Positions 9,152 through 16,347 of a stretch of 64,000 nucleotides of DNA are shown here, piece after piece. Source of the DNA: UBA2638 sp046293135 (GTDB taxonomy: Bacteria > Pseudomonadota > Alphaproteobacteria > Micavibrionales > Micavibrionaceae). The notes under the pieces were generated by a model, which did not search any database, was not told where the DNA came from, and was given only the letters and a program-made list of their open reading frames with translations. The DNA is taken from positions 62,001-126,000 of the forward strand of contig JBKBPR010000004.1 of the NCBI GenBank assembly GCA_046293135.1, read 5' to 3'. A program made the translations under genes and the position numbers. How positions within the stretch are numbered: position 1 is the first letter of the stretch; each line of letters begins with the position of its first letter.

Positions 9152-10087
9152 ATGGCACTCAAGACGATTTTAGCCCTGACCCCCGGCCACCCTGAACAGC
9201 TCGAAACGCTGGAGCGCAGCTTCACGGTCATCAGGTTGTGGAAGGAGCGCGACCCCGATGCGACCATCCGTGAGAATGCCAGCAATATCGTGGCGCTGAC
9301 GACCTATCTTGCGCCTGTGCGCGAAACATTGATCAACGCGCTGCCCAATCTGGAAATTATTGCTATCGGTGCGGCGGGCTATGATCATGTTGATCTGGCG
9401 GCGGCCAAAGCGCGCAATATCATGGTCACCAATACGCCCGATGTCTTGCATGAGGAAACGGCGGATCTGGGCATGACCCTGATTTTGACCCTGCTGCGCC
9501 GCGTGGTTGAGGGCGATGCCTTTGTGCGGGCGGGGCTTTGGAAAAACCAGAGCTTCCCGCTCGGCGTTACCCTCAAGGGGCGCACATTGGGGATTGTCGG
9601 GCTGGGGCAAATCGGGCAGGCCTTGGCGGCGCGTGCCGCCGTGTTCGGTATGAAAATCGCCTATTTCGGGCCAAACAAAAAAGACGTGCCCTATACCTAT
9701 TACGATGATCTGAGCGATCTGGCGTCGGCCTCCGATGTATTGGCGCTGACCTGCAAGGGCGGGGCGGCCACGCATCACATGATTGATTATAATATTCTCG
9801 GGCATCTCGGCGCGAAGGGGTATCTGGTCAATATCGCGCGCGGCTCGGTCGTGGCGCAGGATGACTTGCTGGTTGCCCTTCGCAATAAGACGATTGCCGG
9901 CGCGGCGCTGGATGTTTATGAGAACGAGCCGGACGTCCCTGACTCACTCTTTGTCATGGATAATGTTGTGCTGACCCCGCATATCGGCTCGGCGACCTAT
10001 GAAACCCGCCGCAATATGGGGGCTTTGGTTGTGTCCAATATCCAAGCGCATCTGGAGGGCAAGCCCGTTATCGGCGCGCTGGTGTAA
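9152..10087 (+). CDS. D-2-hydroxyacid dehydrogenase (NAD-dependent)
   Basis: A 311-residue oxidoreductase of the D-isomer-specific 2-hydroxyacid dehydrogenase family, interconverting 2-oxoacids and D-2-hydroxyacids. The Rossmann motif is GLGQIGQ (about residue 150). The catalytic residues are seen as Arg in NIARGSVV, Glu in ENEPDVPD and His in LTPHIGSAT. Substrate preference (glyoxylate, hydroxypyruvate or phosphoglycerate) cannot be read from the sequence; it lacks the ACT domain of many SerA proteins. It is divergent from miaB. A 12-base tandem duplication spans its stop codon (10082-10107). Confidence 0.88.
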   Translation: MALKTILALTPGHPEQLETLERSFTVIRLWKERDPDATIRENASNIVALTTYLAPVRETLINALPNLEIIAIGAAGYDHVDLAAAKARNIMVTNTPDVLHEETADLGMTLILTLLRRVVEGDAFVRAGLWKNQSFPLGVTLKGRTLGIVGLGQIGQALAARAAVFGMKIAYFGPNKKDVPYTYYDDLSDLASASDVLALTCKGGAATHHMIDYNILGHLGAKGYLVNIARGSVVAQDDLLVALRNKTIAGAALDVYENEPDVPDSLFVMDNVVLTPHIGSATYETRRNMGALVVSNIQAHLEGKPVIGALV

Positions 10088-10232
10088 GGTAAGGTGTAAG
10101 GTAAGGGTTGGCAAAATATCGGTCATCCGCAAATCGTAATCTCTGAATTTCGGCTGATAAGTTTGATTTTTTTATAGCAAGTTGTAACGGGTTTGGGGTA
10201 CAGTCCTGCTCAGGAATGGTTTTAAGGTTTAA

Positions 10233-10757
10233 ATGATGAAAAAATTACTCAATGTCACGGCGATTGTTGTTTTGGCGCTCAGCGCCGTTGGTTTCTCTGG
10301 CGTGCTCTCACAGGCACAAGCATCGTCTTGTTACGAATCCCGCGAGGCCGAGGCCGAACAAGGCATCCGTATTCACAGCGAATTGATGGTGATCGGCTTG
10401 AATTGCCAGCACATGGCAACAGCGAACGGGCAAAATCTCTATGCCGCATATCGGGAGTTTACCGCGCGTCACGGCAATTTGTTCGGGACGTATGAAACCA
10501 TTATGATGGCGCATTTCCGCAAATCGGGGAAAGCCAATCCGGAGGCGCATATGAATTTGGTGCGGACGGAATTTGCCAATAAAATTTCCAATGATGCGGC
10601 GACGATGCGCCCTGATATTTTCTGCAAAGCTTATTCGCCGCGCATGGTGCAGGCCATCAAGATGTCGCAGGATGATTTGCGCAAATGGGCGGCCACCATT
10701 TACCCCTCACATCCGGTGTCCAAACCTCTCTGCGCCTCCGCTATGGCACAGAATTAG
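10233..10757 (+). CDS. Secreted hypothetical protein
   Basis: A 174-residue protein with a clear signal peptide (MMKKLLN, hydrophobic core, cleavage near AQAS, residues about 1-32) and three cysteines in the mature part (SSCYES, GLNCQHM, DIFCKAY) plus one near the C-terminus. The mature region is mostly helical by composition. I do not recognise the family. Similar short periplasmic proteins occur in alphaproteobacteria without known function. It stands alone, about 145 bases after the dehydrogenase gene. Confidence 0.7.
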   Translation: MMKKLLNVTAIVVLALSAVGFSGVLSQAQASSCYESREAEAEQGIRIHSELMVIGLNCQHMATANGQNLYAAYREFTARHGNLFGTYETIMMAHFRKSGKANPEAHMNLVRTEFANKISNDAATMRPDIFCKAYSPRMVQAIKMSQDDLRKWAATIYPSHPVSKPLCASAMAQN

Positions 10758-10785
10758 GGTTTTCTCGCTGTTTAACCATATATCT

Positions 10786-10847
10786 ACTTGACAATTTAGG
10801 AATTAAATCATATATTGGATTTGGTTCAGGAGTGTATTGCGTCTTGT
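10786..10847 (+). promoter_or_regulatory. Promoter-like element, copy A of a repeated pair
   Basis: TTGACA at 10788-10793, a 17-base spacer and TATATT at 10811-10816 form a near-consensus sigma-70 promoter with no plausible gene behind it. The 19 bases at 10786-10804 are identical to the minus strand at 28915-28933, and a downstream TGCGTCTTGT (10838-10847) has a counterpart, TGCGCCTTGT, in that copy. It points toward tRNA-Tyr, so it may start a small RNA. Confidence 0.5.
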
Positions 10848-10894
10848 GTAATTATAAAACCTTTATCCCGAGCGTAGCCGAGGGATCTCATTTG

Positions 10895-10987
10895 ACCACA
10901 GAGGCACAGAGTTATAAGAGTTTACAGAGTTTTCTCTAAATACATTATCTCTGTGCTCTCTTTTAAAAACTCTTTCATCTCCGTGGT
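10895..10987. repeat. Imperfect inverted repeat, ACCACAGAGGCACAGAG type
   Basis: The left end ACCACAGAGGCACAGAG pairs imperfectly with the right part CTCTGTGCTCTC...CCGTGGT, with a centre near 10940. Non-coding dispersed elements with ACCAC(A/G)GAG termini occur in many environmental bacterial genomes. It appears to have been added into the spacer between the promoter-like element and the AGTGGGGCG repeats. Confidence 0.5.
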
Positions 10988-10997
10988 AAAAAAATGC

Positions 10998-11092
10998 CGT
11001 CATTCCCTGAATTTTTGCAAAAAATTCTAAGGGAATCCATTTGCTGCTGTATGGATCGCCTTAGAATTGCCGATGCAATTCAGGTGATGACG
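10998..11092. repeat. 95-base palindromic repeat element
   Basis: The left arm 10998-11040 begins CGTCAT...CCTGAATT and ends AATTCTAAGG...ATCCAT; the right arm 11051-11092 is its imperfect reverse complement, around a 10-base loop. The arms match at roughly three quarters of positions by eye. This is typical of a palindromic interspersed element or the remains of a MITE that folds into a long hairpin. Confidence 0.65.
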
Positions 11093-11157
11093 AAAAAAAT
11101 AAAACCCTTGGTGTCTTGGTGTTTGGTGGTTCAAATCATATCAAATCAAAAAAAAAC

Positions 11158-11262
11158 AAGTGGGGCGAGTGGGGCGAGTGGGGCGAAGTGCCTGTAACTC
11201 ACTGAAATATTTAACAAACCTTTCGCCCCACTTAAAGTTAGAGAGTGGGGCGAGTGGGGCGA
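11158..11262. repeat. AGTGGGGCG direct and inverted repeats
   Basis: Three tandem units of AGTGGGGCG lie at 11159-11188, an inverted copy (TTCGCCCCACTT) at 11222-11232, and two more direct units at 11244-11262. The 17-mer AAGTGGGGCGAGTGGGG at 11158-11174 recurs exactly, on the other strand, at 28814-28830 behind tRNA-Arg. The units are too short and irregular for CRISPR. Confidence 0.75.
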
Positions 11263-11264
11263 AA

Positions 11265-11294
11265 TAAAAAACCCGCCAATCAATCTGGGCGGGT
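11265..11294 (-). terminator. Rho-independent terminator, probable original tRNA-Tyr terminator
   Basis: On the minus strand ACCCGCC...GGCGGGT forms a 7-bp stem followed by TTTTTTATTT. It lies just beyond a copy of the tRNA-Tyr 3' end and faces the direction of tRNA-Tyr transcription, as expected if the island at 11309-16028 was inserted between the tRNA and its terminator. Confidence 0.65.
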
Positions 11295-11308
11295 CTGGTC
11301 GGAAAAGA

Positions 11309-11325
11309 TAAATGGTGGTGGCGGT
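11309..11325. repeat. Candidate attachment site (left), match to tRNA-Tyr 3' end
   Basis: TAAATGGTGGTGG followed by one mismatch and GGT matches 16012-16028, which covers the last 13 bases of tRNA-Tyr and four bases beyond. It is a 17-base direct repeat with one mismatch. Part of it is low complexity (TGG repeats), so the match is suggestive rather than conclusive. Confidence 0.5.
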
Positions 11326-11403
11326 AGTCACGCGCTAACTGTTCTCTAAAGTATTATTTCGAATAATTTTGCTGCACTGTATTAATGTGCTATATAAAGC
11401 TTT

Positions 11404-12489
11404 ATGCAACACAAAGACAAAAAAGTCATAGAGCTGGCCCTGCAAGGGGGTGGATCGCACGGGGCCGTCACTTGGGGCGTGCTGGACCGGTTGCTTGAAG
11501 AGAGTGACATTCACATCGAGGGCATTAGCGGCACAAGCGCTGGTGCTATGAATGCCGTGGTGATGGCCGACGGGTTGGCAGACAATGATCGGGATTATGC
11601 GCGGGAGCGGCTCCACAATTTTTGGCACGCCATCAGCGAGACCGCCCAGCACAGCCCACTGCAACGCAGCTTCTGGGACCGATGGACGGGGAATTGGAGC
11701 ATGGATAGTTCACCGGCCTATCTGTTTATGGATTTTCTGACACGGACATTTTCTCCTTACGAACTTAACCCGATGTCGCTCAATCCCTTGCGTAATATCG
11801 TCGAACAACATATTGATTTCGCGCGTGTCAACGCTTGTAAAACGGTCAAAATTTTTGTTACGGCAACCAATGTCCGTACCGGCAAGCCCCATATATTTCG
11901 TCAGCCGAATATATGCGCGGATCGCCTGATGGCCTCGGCCGCACTACCGATGATGTTTCAGGCTGTAGAAATAGACGGCGAATCCTACTGGGACGGTGGC
12001 TATGCTGGTAATCCGGCGCTGTTCCCTCTGGTCGACGATTGCAACGCCCGTGATCTTGTGCTCGTGCAGCTCAATCCGTTCTACCGCGACAAAGTGCCGC
12101 AAACCGCGCGCGAGATCGTCAACCGCCTCAATGAAATCACTTTTAACAATAGCCTGCTCAAGGAATTACGCTCGATTTTGCTTCTCAAGCAAATTATTGA
12201 ATCGGAAGATCTTGAACATGAGCGCTATCGTCAAATGCGGCTCCACCGGATTCACTCGGACGAAGATCTTGCTCATCTCTCACCTTCGAGCAAAATGAAT
12301 GCCGAATGGAAATATCTGACATATTTGCGAGATCTCGGCCGTGCGCAAACAGACCAATGGCTCGTACAAAATCGCGATCATATAGGACAACACTCGACCT
12401 TTGATGTGTCGTGGATACTGGAAGACAGCATTCGTCCTGCCGAGCTTAAAAAAGAAACAGCAAAGAAAAAAGCAAGCGAAGCATCATAA
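11404..12489 (+). CDS. Patatin-like phospholipase
   Basis: A 361-residue serine hydrolase of the patatin family, expected to deacylate lipids or polyester chains in the cytoplasm. The oxyanion-hole motif is GGGSHG (about residue 15), the nucleophile elbow is GTSAG (about residue 43), and the catalytic Asp is in WDGGYAGN (about residue 197). Its TAA overlaps the ATG of the next gene (TAATG), so the two are one operon. In other proteobacteria a patatin and a GntP permease often sit with 3-hydroxybutyrate dehydrogenase, suggesting a link to hydroxybutyrate use. Its ATG follows the putative att site by about 80 bases. Confidence 0.88.
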   Translation: MQHKDKKVIELALQGGGSHGAVTWGVLDRLLEESDIHIEGISGTSAGAMNAVVMADGLADNDRDYARERLHNFWHAISETAQHSPLQRSFWDRWTGNWSMDSSPAYLFMDFLTRTFSPYELNPMSLNPLRNIVEQHIDFARVNACKTVKIFVTATNVRTGKPHIFRQPNICADRLMASAALPMMFQAVEIDGESYWDGGYAGNPALFPLVDDCNARDLVLVQLNPFYRDKVPQTAREIVNRLNEITFNNSLLKELRSILLLKQIIESEDLEHERYRQMRLHRIHSDEDLAHLSPSSKMNAEWKYLTYLRDLGRAQTDQWLVQNRDHIGQHSTFDVSWILEDSIRPAELKKETAKKKASEAS

Positions 12490-13940
12490 TGGGGCTTTTC
12501 GGTGTCTTGTTGTCATTGGGGCTTTTAATGTATCTCGCTTATCGCGGGATCAGCGTTTTGATACTAGGACCGGTTATGGCGCTGATCGCCGTCATCTTTG
12601 CCGGTGGCGTGCCGTTGCTGGCAACCTACACGCAAGTATTCATGCCAGCGGCAGGGCAGTTTATCGTACTTTATTTTCCGCTGTTCCTGCTCGGCGCGAT
12701 TTTCGTCAAGCTGATGGATGACAGCGGCGCAGCTCTTTCGATTGCGCGCGGAATTGTTAACCGGCTGGGCGCGCAACGGGCAATATTAGCGGTGGTTCTG
12801 GCCTGCGCCTTGCTGACCTATGGCGGGGTGTCACTTTTTGTTGTCGCGTTCGCTGTTTTTCCCATCGCCGCCGCCCTGTTTCGTGAAGCGCAAATCCCTA
12901 AGCGGCTGATCCCGGCGACAATTGCGCTGGGTGCGTTCACCTTTACGATGACGGCGTTGCCGGGCACGCCCGCTATTCAAAACGCGATCCCCATGCCGTT
13001 TTTCGGCACGACGCCCTTTGCCGCACCGGGGCTTGGCATTATTGGTGCGCTAATTATGTTCGGCCTTGGCCAGTTCTGGCTCGAACGGCAAGCAAAGCGG
13101 GCGGAAAAAACCGGTGAGGATTACGGCGATCATCCCGATGCAAAGCCAATGATCGCCAAAGATATGCGCGCTTTTTCACAAGGGGCGGGCTTTGATCTTG
13201 TGGAAATCGAGCAACACAAACCGGAAGCTTCACATGATATTCCTTCTTTCACTATGGCAGTTGTGCCAATCATCATTGTCATTTCATTCAATTACATCCT
13301 AAGCACGCATCTTTTCCCAGCGATGGATACGGCCTATTTACAGGAGTCGCAATACGGCGCGACAACAATAGACTCCGTGCGCGGGGTCTGGGCAATCATC
13401 TGCTCCCTGACGATTGCATCCCTGTTTTTGATTGTAGCGAATATCAAGCGTATTACGACCTTGCGCCAGACGATTGATGGTGGTGCCAATGCCGCCGTAC
13501 TACCGATTTTTAACACAGCCAGCCTTGTGGGCTTCGGCGCAGTAATCGCCAGCCTGCCCTCCTTTATGCTGATACAAGGCGCCGTCGAGGGCATTGGCGG
13601 CGGCTCCTTGGTTTCATTAGCTGTTTCAGTCAATATCCTTGCGGGTATAACGGGGTCTGCGTCCGGCGGTATGAGCATCGCACTGCAAACACTGGGGGAT
13701 CAATACTTGGCTATGACGGAGGCTGCCGATATTAAGCCAGAGCTTCTGCACCGTGTAACAACAATTGCCACCGGCGGCCTTGACAGTCTGCCGCATAACG
13801 GCGCAGTAGTCACTCTGCTAGGGATTTGCAGCCTTACGCATAAACAATCCTACAAGGATCTGTTTTTCGTCGCCGTTCTTTTTCCTATTGTTGCGCTGAT
13901 TATCGTGGTTCTACTCGGTAGCCTGTTCGGCGCTTTTTAA
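12489..13940 (+). CDS. GntP-family permease
   Basis: A 483-residue inner-membrane carrier with about 12 hydrophobic segments and a cytoplasmic loop near residues 198-255. The pattern LLTYGGVSLFVVAFAVFPIA and TALPGTPAIQNAIP is characteristic of the GntP family, whose members carry gluconate or hydroxyacids such as D-3-hydroxybutyrate. Translational coupling to the patatin suggests that both serve the same pathway. The actual substrate is not readable from the sequence. Just 17 bases separate its stop from the debris region. Confidence 0.87.
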   Translation: MGLFGVLLSLGLLMYLAYRGISVLILGPVMALIAVIFAGGVPLLATYTQVFMPAAGQFIVLYFPLFLLGAIFVKLMDDSGAALSIARGIVNRLGAQRAILAVVLACALLTYGGVSLFVVAFAVFPIAAALFREAQIPKRLIPATIALGAFTFTMTALPGTPAIQNAIPMPFFGTTPFAAPGLGIIGALIMFGLGQFWLERQAKRAEKTGEDYGDHPDAKPMIAKDMRAFSQGAGFDLVEIEQHKPEASHDIPSFTMAVVPIIIVISFNYILSTHLFPAMDTAYLQESQYGATTIDSVRGVWAIICSLTIASLFLIVANIKRITTLRQTIDGGANAAVLPIFNTASLVGFGAVIASLPSFMLIQGAVEGIGGGSLVSLAVSVNILAGITGSASGGMSIALQTLGDQYLAMTEAADIKPELLHRVTTIATGGLDSLPHNGAVVTLLGICSLTHKQSYKDLFFVAVLFPIVALIIVVLLGSLFGAF

Positions 13941-13956
13941 GGATCCTTGATGACGA

Positions 13957-14128
13957 TCAGGCAGTCTGCGTGATGTGTGAATCAGACGGATTGAAACCGT
14001 GGTAAGTGTTATGCAGATTGCGGCCAAGTTTGGCAGGCACGGCCTGTGGACTTTCGTTTTCCCGCGCAGCGATCTCTAAAATCGTATGCGGCGCCGTTTC
14101 CGTGATAGCCCACGGCTCACCGGCGAGG
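13957..14128 (-). pseudogene. Fragment, probable N-terminal part of a phage-type S49 peptidase
   Basis: One minus-strand frame reads about 57 residues, including LAGEPWAITETAPHTILEIA and then SPQAVPAKLGRNL, to a stop at 13957-13959. This resembles the N-terminus of S49 (ClpP-like) capsid-assembly peptidases of phages. No start codon or catalytic region is present. The family assignment is from recalled pattern only. Confidence 0.35.
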
Positions 14129-14129
14129 C

Positions 14130-14255
14130 GATTCCATAAAGGCGCGGTTATCCTGCGGCCTGATAACGCCGATGATCTTGCCGCCTGTGCAGCTTCGTAA
14201 TCTGGTGCGCGGGTTCATTTGGCGCGATCGGCATTTTGCCGGAGACTCCAGCCTG
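14130..14255 (+). pseudogene. Remnant of a serine-recombinase 3' end
   Basis: This stretch is closely similar to 15489-15625, the C-terminal part of the recombinase below: both share CCATAAAGGCGCGGTTATCC, then GTGCAGCTTCGTAATCTGG and GGCGCGATCGGCATTTTGCC. Relative to that copy it carries a deletion of about a dozen bases and a one-base shift that brings in a stop (HKGAVILRPDNADDLAACAAS). It is a second, decayed recombinase copy or a duplicated segment. Confidence 0.75.
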
Positions 14256-14262
14256 TCACTTT

Positions 14263-14397
14263 TTATGCCTCTAACTCTTCAACACTTGCCAAACGGTAGC
14301 TTGTGCTGCGACCGCTTCCTGGATTTTTAATAAAGGCACCTATTTCCAAGAGTTCTTTGATATCCCGGAATGCAGTATCTGTAGAACACTTGGCTAT
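14263..14397 (-). pseudogene. C-terminal remnant of a Fic-family protein
   Basis: The minus strand reads AKCSTDTAFRDIKELLEIGA followed by FIKNPGSGRSTSYRL and a stop at 14263-14265. This is the winged-helix C-terminus that follows the Fic (AMP-transferase) domain in many Fic proteins, with the 'CSTDTA.RDI..L...G....PG.GRSTSY' signature. The Fic domain itself is missing: at about 14397 the sequence switches into a recombinase on the opposite strand. Confidence 0.65.
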
Positions 14398-15712
14398 CGT
14401 TGTCGTTTATAAAATCGATCGCCTGACACGCTCCCTCATGGATTTTGCCAAGCTGGTGGAGATTTTCGATGCCCACGGCGTAACCTTCGTCAGCGTGACG
14501 CAGAGCTTTAACACCACCACATCGATGGGCCGCCTGACCCTGAACGTTCTACTATCCTTCGCGCAATTTGAGCGCGAGGTCTCCGCCGAGCGTATTCGCG
14601 ATAAAATCGCCGCCAGCAAAAAGAAAGGCATGTGGATGGGCGGCAACCCGCCGCTGGGGTACCGGGTTGAAAACCGTCAGCTTCTGATCAACGACAAGGA
14701 AGCACCGCTGGCCCGACACATCTTTGAACGGTATCTGAAACTCGGCAGTGTAAAGAAGCTGATGCAGGAATTGGACCGCGATGGTAAGAAAAGCCCGCCC
14801 CGCGTTTCACAGCGCGGAAATAAGCTGGGCGGGGCTACATACTCCCGCGGCGCGCTTTATGCTATTCTTAAAAACCCGATCTATATCGGCAAGATCAGGC
14901 ACAAAGATCAAACCTATGACGGGCAGCATGAGGCCCTGATCGATGAAGATGTCTGGAACCGCGTACAGGAAACATTAGACAAGCCGGTTGGCGGTGTTGC
15001 CGGTCAGAAGAAGGTCAGCCATCGAAATCTCCTGCAGGGGCTTTTATTCGATAGCGATGGTACGATCTATTCGCCGGTGCACAGCAAGCGGCCCAGCGGG
15101 AAATCCTACCGCTATTACGTCAGCCAGAATTTGATCCAGTACCGCGACCATCCGAAGGGGGCGATGGCGCGCCTGCCCGCGCATGAGATTGAACAAGCGG
15201 TTCTGGCAACGATCAACAAACACCTGATTACTTCCGCCCTGCTGGCTGATCTGCTTTGCCTGGATGAAACCGAAGATTATGCGGTGTTACAACACATCAC
15301 GGGTAATACAATCGATCTGGAAGCTCTGACCCGCTGTTGCGTGACCCGCGTGCTGATCGGCCAGGATGAATTTGCAATCGAGGGCGATCTGCCGAAGCTG
15401 CGCGCGTATCTTGAAGCATCTTTGCGACTGGCCATTCCTGCTTGCGCAGACGTTACGACCTTTACTCTTGCAACCGCATTCACCACGCAGCGATCCCATA
15501 AAGGCGCGGTTATCCTGCGGCCTGGTAACGCCGAGCAGGGCCTGCATGATCTACCACCTGTGCAGCTTCGTAATCTGGTGCGCGGAGTCATTTGGCGCGA
15601 TCGGCATTTTGCCGGAGACTCTATCCGTGACATCGCCCGGCAGGAAAACCTGTCCGAAGCCGGCATCCGCAAAATCATTATGGGCAGTTTTGATACCCTG
15701 ATAAGCCTATAA
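14398..15712 (+). pseudogene. Large serine recombinase, N-terminally truncated
   Basis: About 438 residues of a large serine recombinase/resolvase. The reading begins inside the catalytic domain at VVYKIDRLTRSLMDFAKLVE and continues through FAQFEREVSAERIRDKI, the 'recombinase' domain (NPPLGYRV...), a zinc-ribbon-like region without obvious Cys pairs, and a C-terminal helix-turn-helix (SIRDIARQENLSEAGIRKI). The first 60 or so residues, including the nucleophilic serine of the 'RVS' motif, are missing and replaced by the Fic remnant. The open frame continues upstream (nominal start near 14303) only by reading through Fic DNA. It is probably inactive. Confidence 0.85.
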
Positions 15713-16011
15713 TTTTCCCTGTTCCACCTGATTTATTTCCCTGTTTTGTAGCGTGTATTTTGCTCTAAAAACCCCGGATTTTCGTGGATCTCTCCGTTTT
15801 TCTCCTGTGCAATTTTAAAAAAATCCCTGTTTTTTCCCTGTTTAACAGGGAAAGCGCGGTGCGAACTCGAAAACAGCGCGTAGAGAATTTGGGGTATTTG
15901 TGGTTTAAAACCTTCATTCTCCCGGTTCGCACGCGTAGACCAAAACGCCAAAAGCCCTCGGAAGGCGGGCTTTGTCGGCTATAATTCTCTGCAGTGTGCG
16001 GAATCAAAGAC
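15713..16011. repeat. Gene-free region with TTTCCCTGTT repeats
   Basis: No gene is seen. Directly behind the recombinase, TTTCCCTGTT or close variants occur at 15714-15723, 15736-15745, about 15822-15831 and 15834-15843, the last followed by the inverted form AACAGGGAAA (15844-15853). Such repeats next to a serine recombinase may be the old attachment or binding sites. A terminator-like hairpin follows at 15948-15973. Confidence 0.55.
15948..15973 (-). terminator. Terminator-like hairpin downstream of tRNA-Tyr
   Basis: On the minus strand AAAGCCC...GGGCTTTT forms a stem with a short T-run. It lies about 45 bases past the 3' end of tRNA-Tyr and would act as the present terminator of that gene. 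Confidence 0.5.
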
Positions 16012-16028
16012 TAAATGGTGGTGGGGGT
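16012..16028. repeat. Candidate attachment site (right), overlapping the tRNA-Tyr 3' end
   Basis: TAAATGGTGGTGGGGGT, the counterpart of 11309-11325 with one mismatch. Together they bound 4.7 kb holding the lipase/permease pair and recombinase debris. Confidence 0.5.
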
Positions 16029-16101
16029 CGGATTCGAACCAACGTACTCATAAGAGGGCAGATTTACAGTCTGCTGCCATTAACCACTCGGCCACCCCAC
16101 C
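16016..16101 (-). tRNA. tRNA-Tyr (GTA)
   Basis: An 86-base gene on the minus strand. The acceptor stem GGTGGGG pairs with CCCCACC, CCA is encoded, the T-loop is GGTTCGAATCC, and there is a long class II variable arm. The anticodon loop ACTGTAAATCT has anticodon GTA. Confidence 0.95.
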
Positions 16102-16347
16102 ACATATACTCAAATTCAAACTTTCGGAGCGAAGAGTTTTACGCTGCATAAGAAAAGACTTTTGTGGCGTTGTGTCAAGAGTGTATTCACTGCAAATGCA
16201 ATCTTTTCGTAAATTTGTGGTGTCGGGCGGGCGGAGGATCGGCAGGGCTGGGGGTAAAATTTGAAATCGCCGCTTCGGTTCTTTTCATTTTCGGGCATGG
16301 TTTTAATCTGGTCAGATAATCTTATGTGATTCGAGGGAGGGATTGTC

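Larger units (their letters stand above)
10758..11403. other. Gene-free repeat-rich intergenic region
   Basis: This 646-base stretch has no believable gene. It holds, in order, a promoter-like element (10786-10847), a short palindrome CCCGAGCGTAGCCGAGGG (10867-10884), two long imperfect inverted repeats (10895-10987 and 10998-11092), an A-rich stretch, direct repeats of AGTGGGGCG (11158-11262), a terminator for minus-strand transcripts (11265-11294), and a match to the tRNA-Tyr 3' end (11309-11325). Confidence 0.7.

Noticed and set aside
11158..11262. A CRISPR-like array
   Set aside because: The 9-base units are adjacent without unique spacers and no cas gene is present; the pattern is a simple repeat.
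11335..11664. A 109-codon minus-strand frame at the start of the patatin gene
   Set aside because: It overlaps the patatin active-site region (GGGSHG, GTSAG) and has no features of its own.
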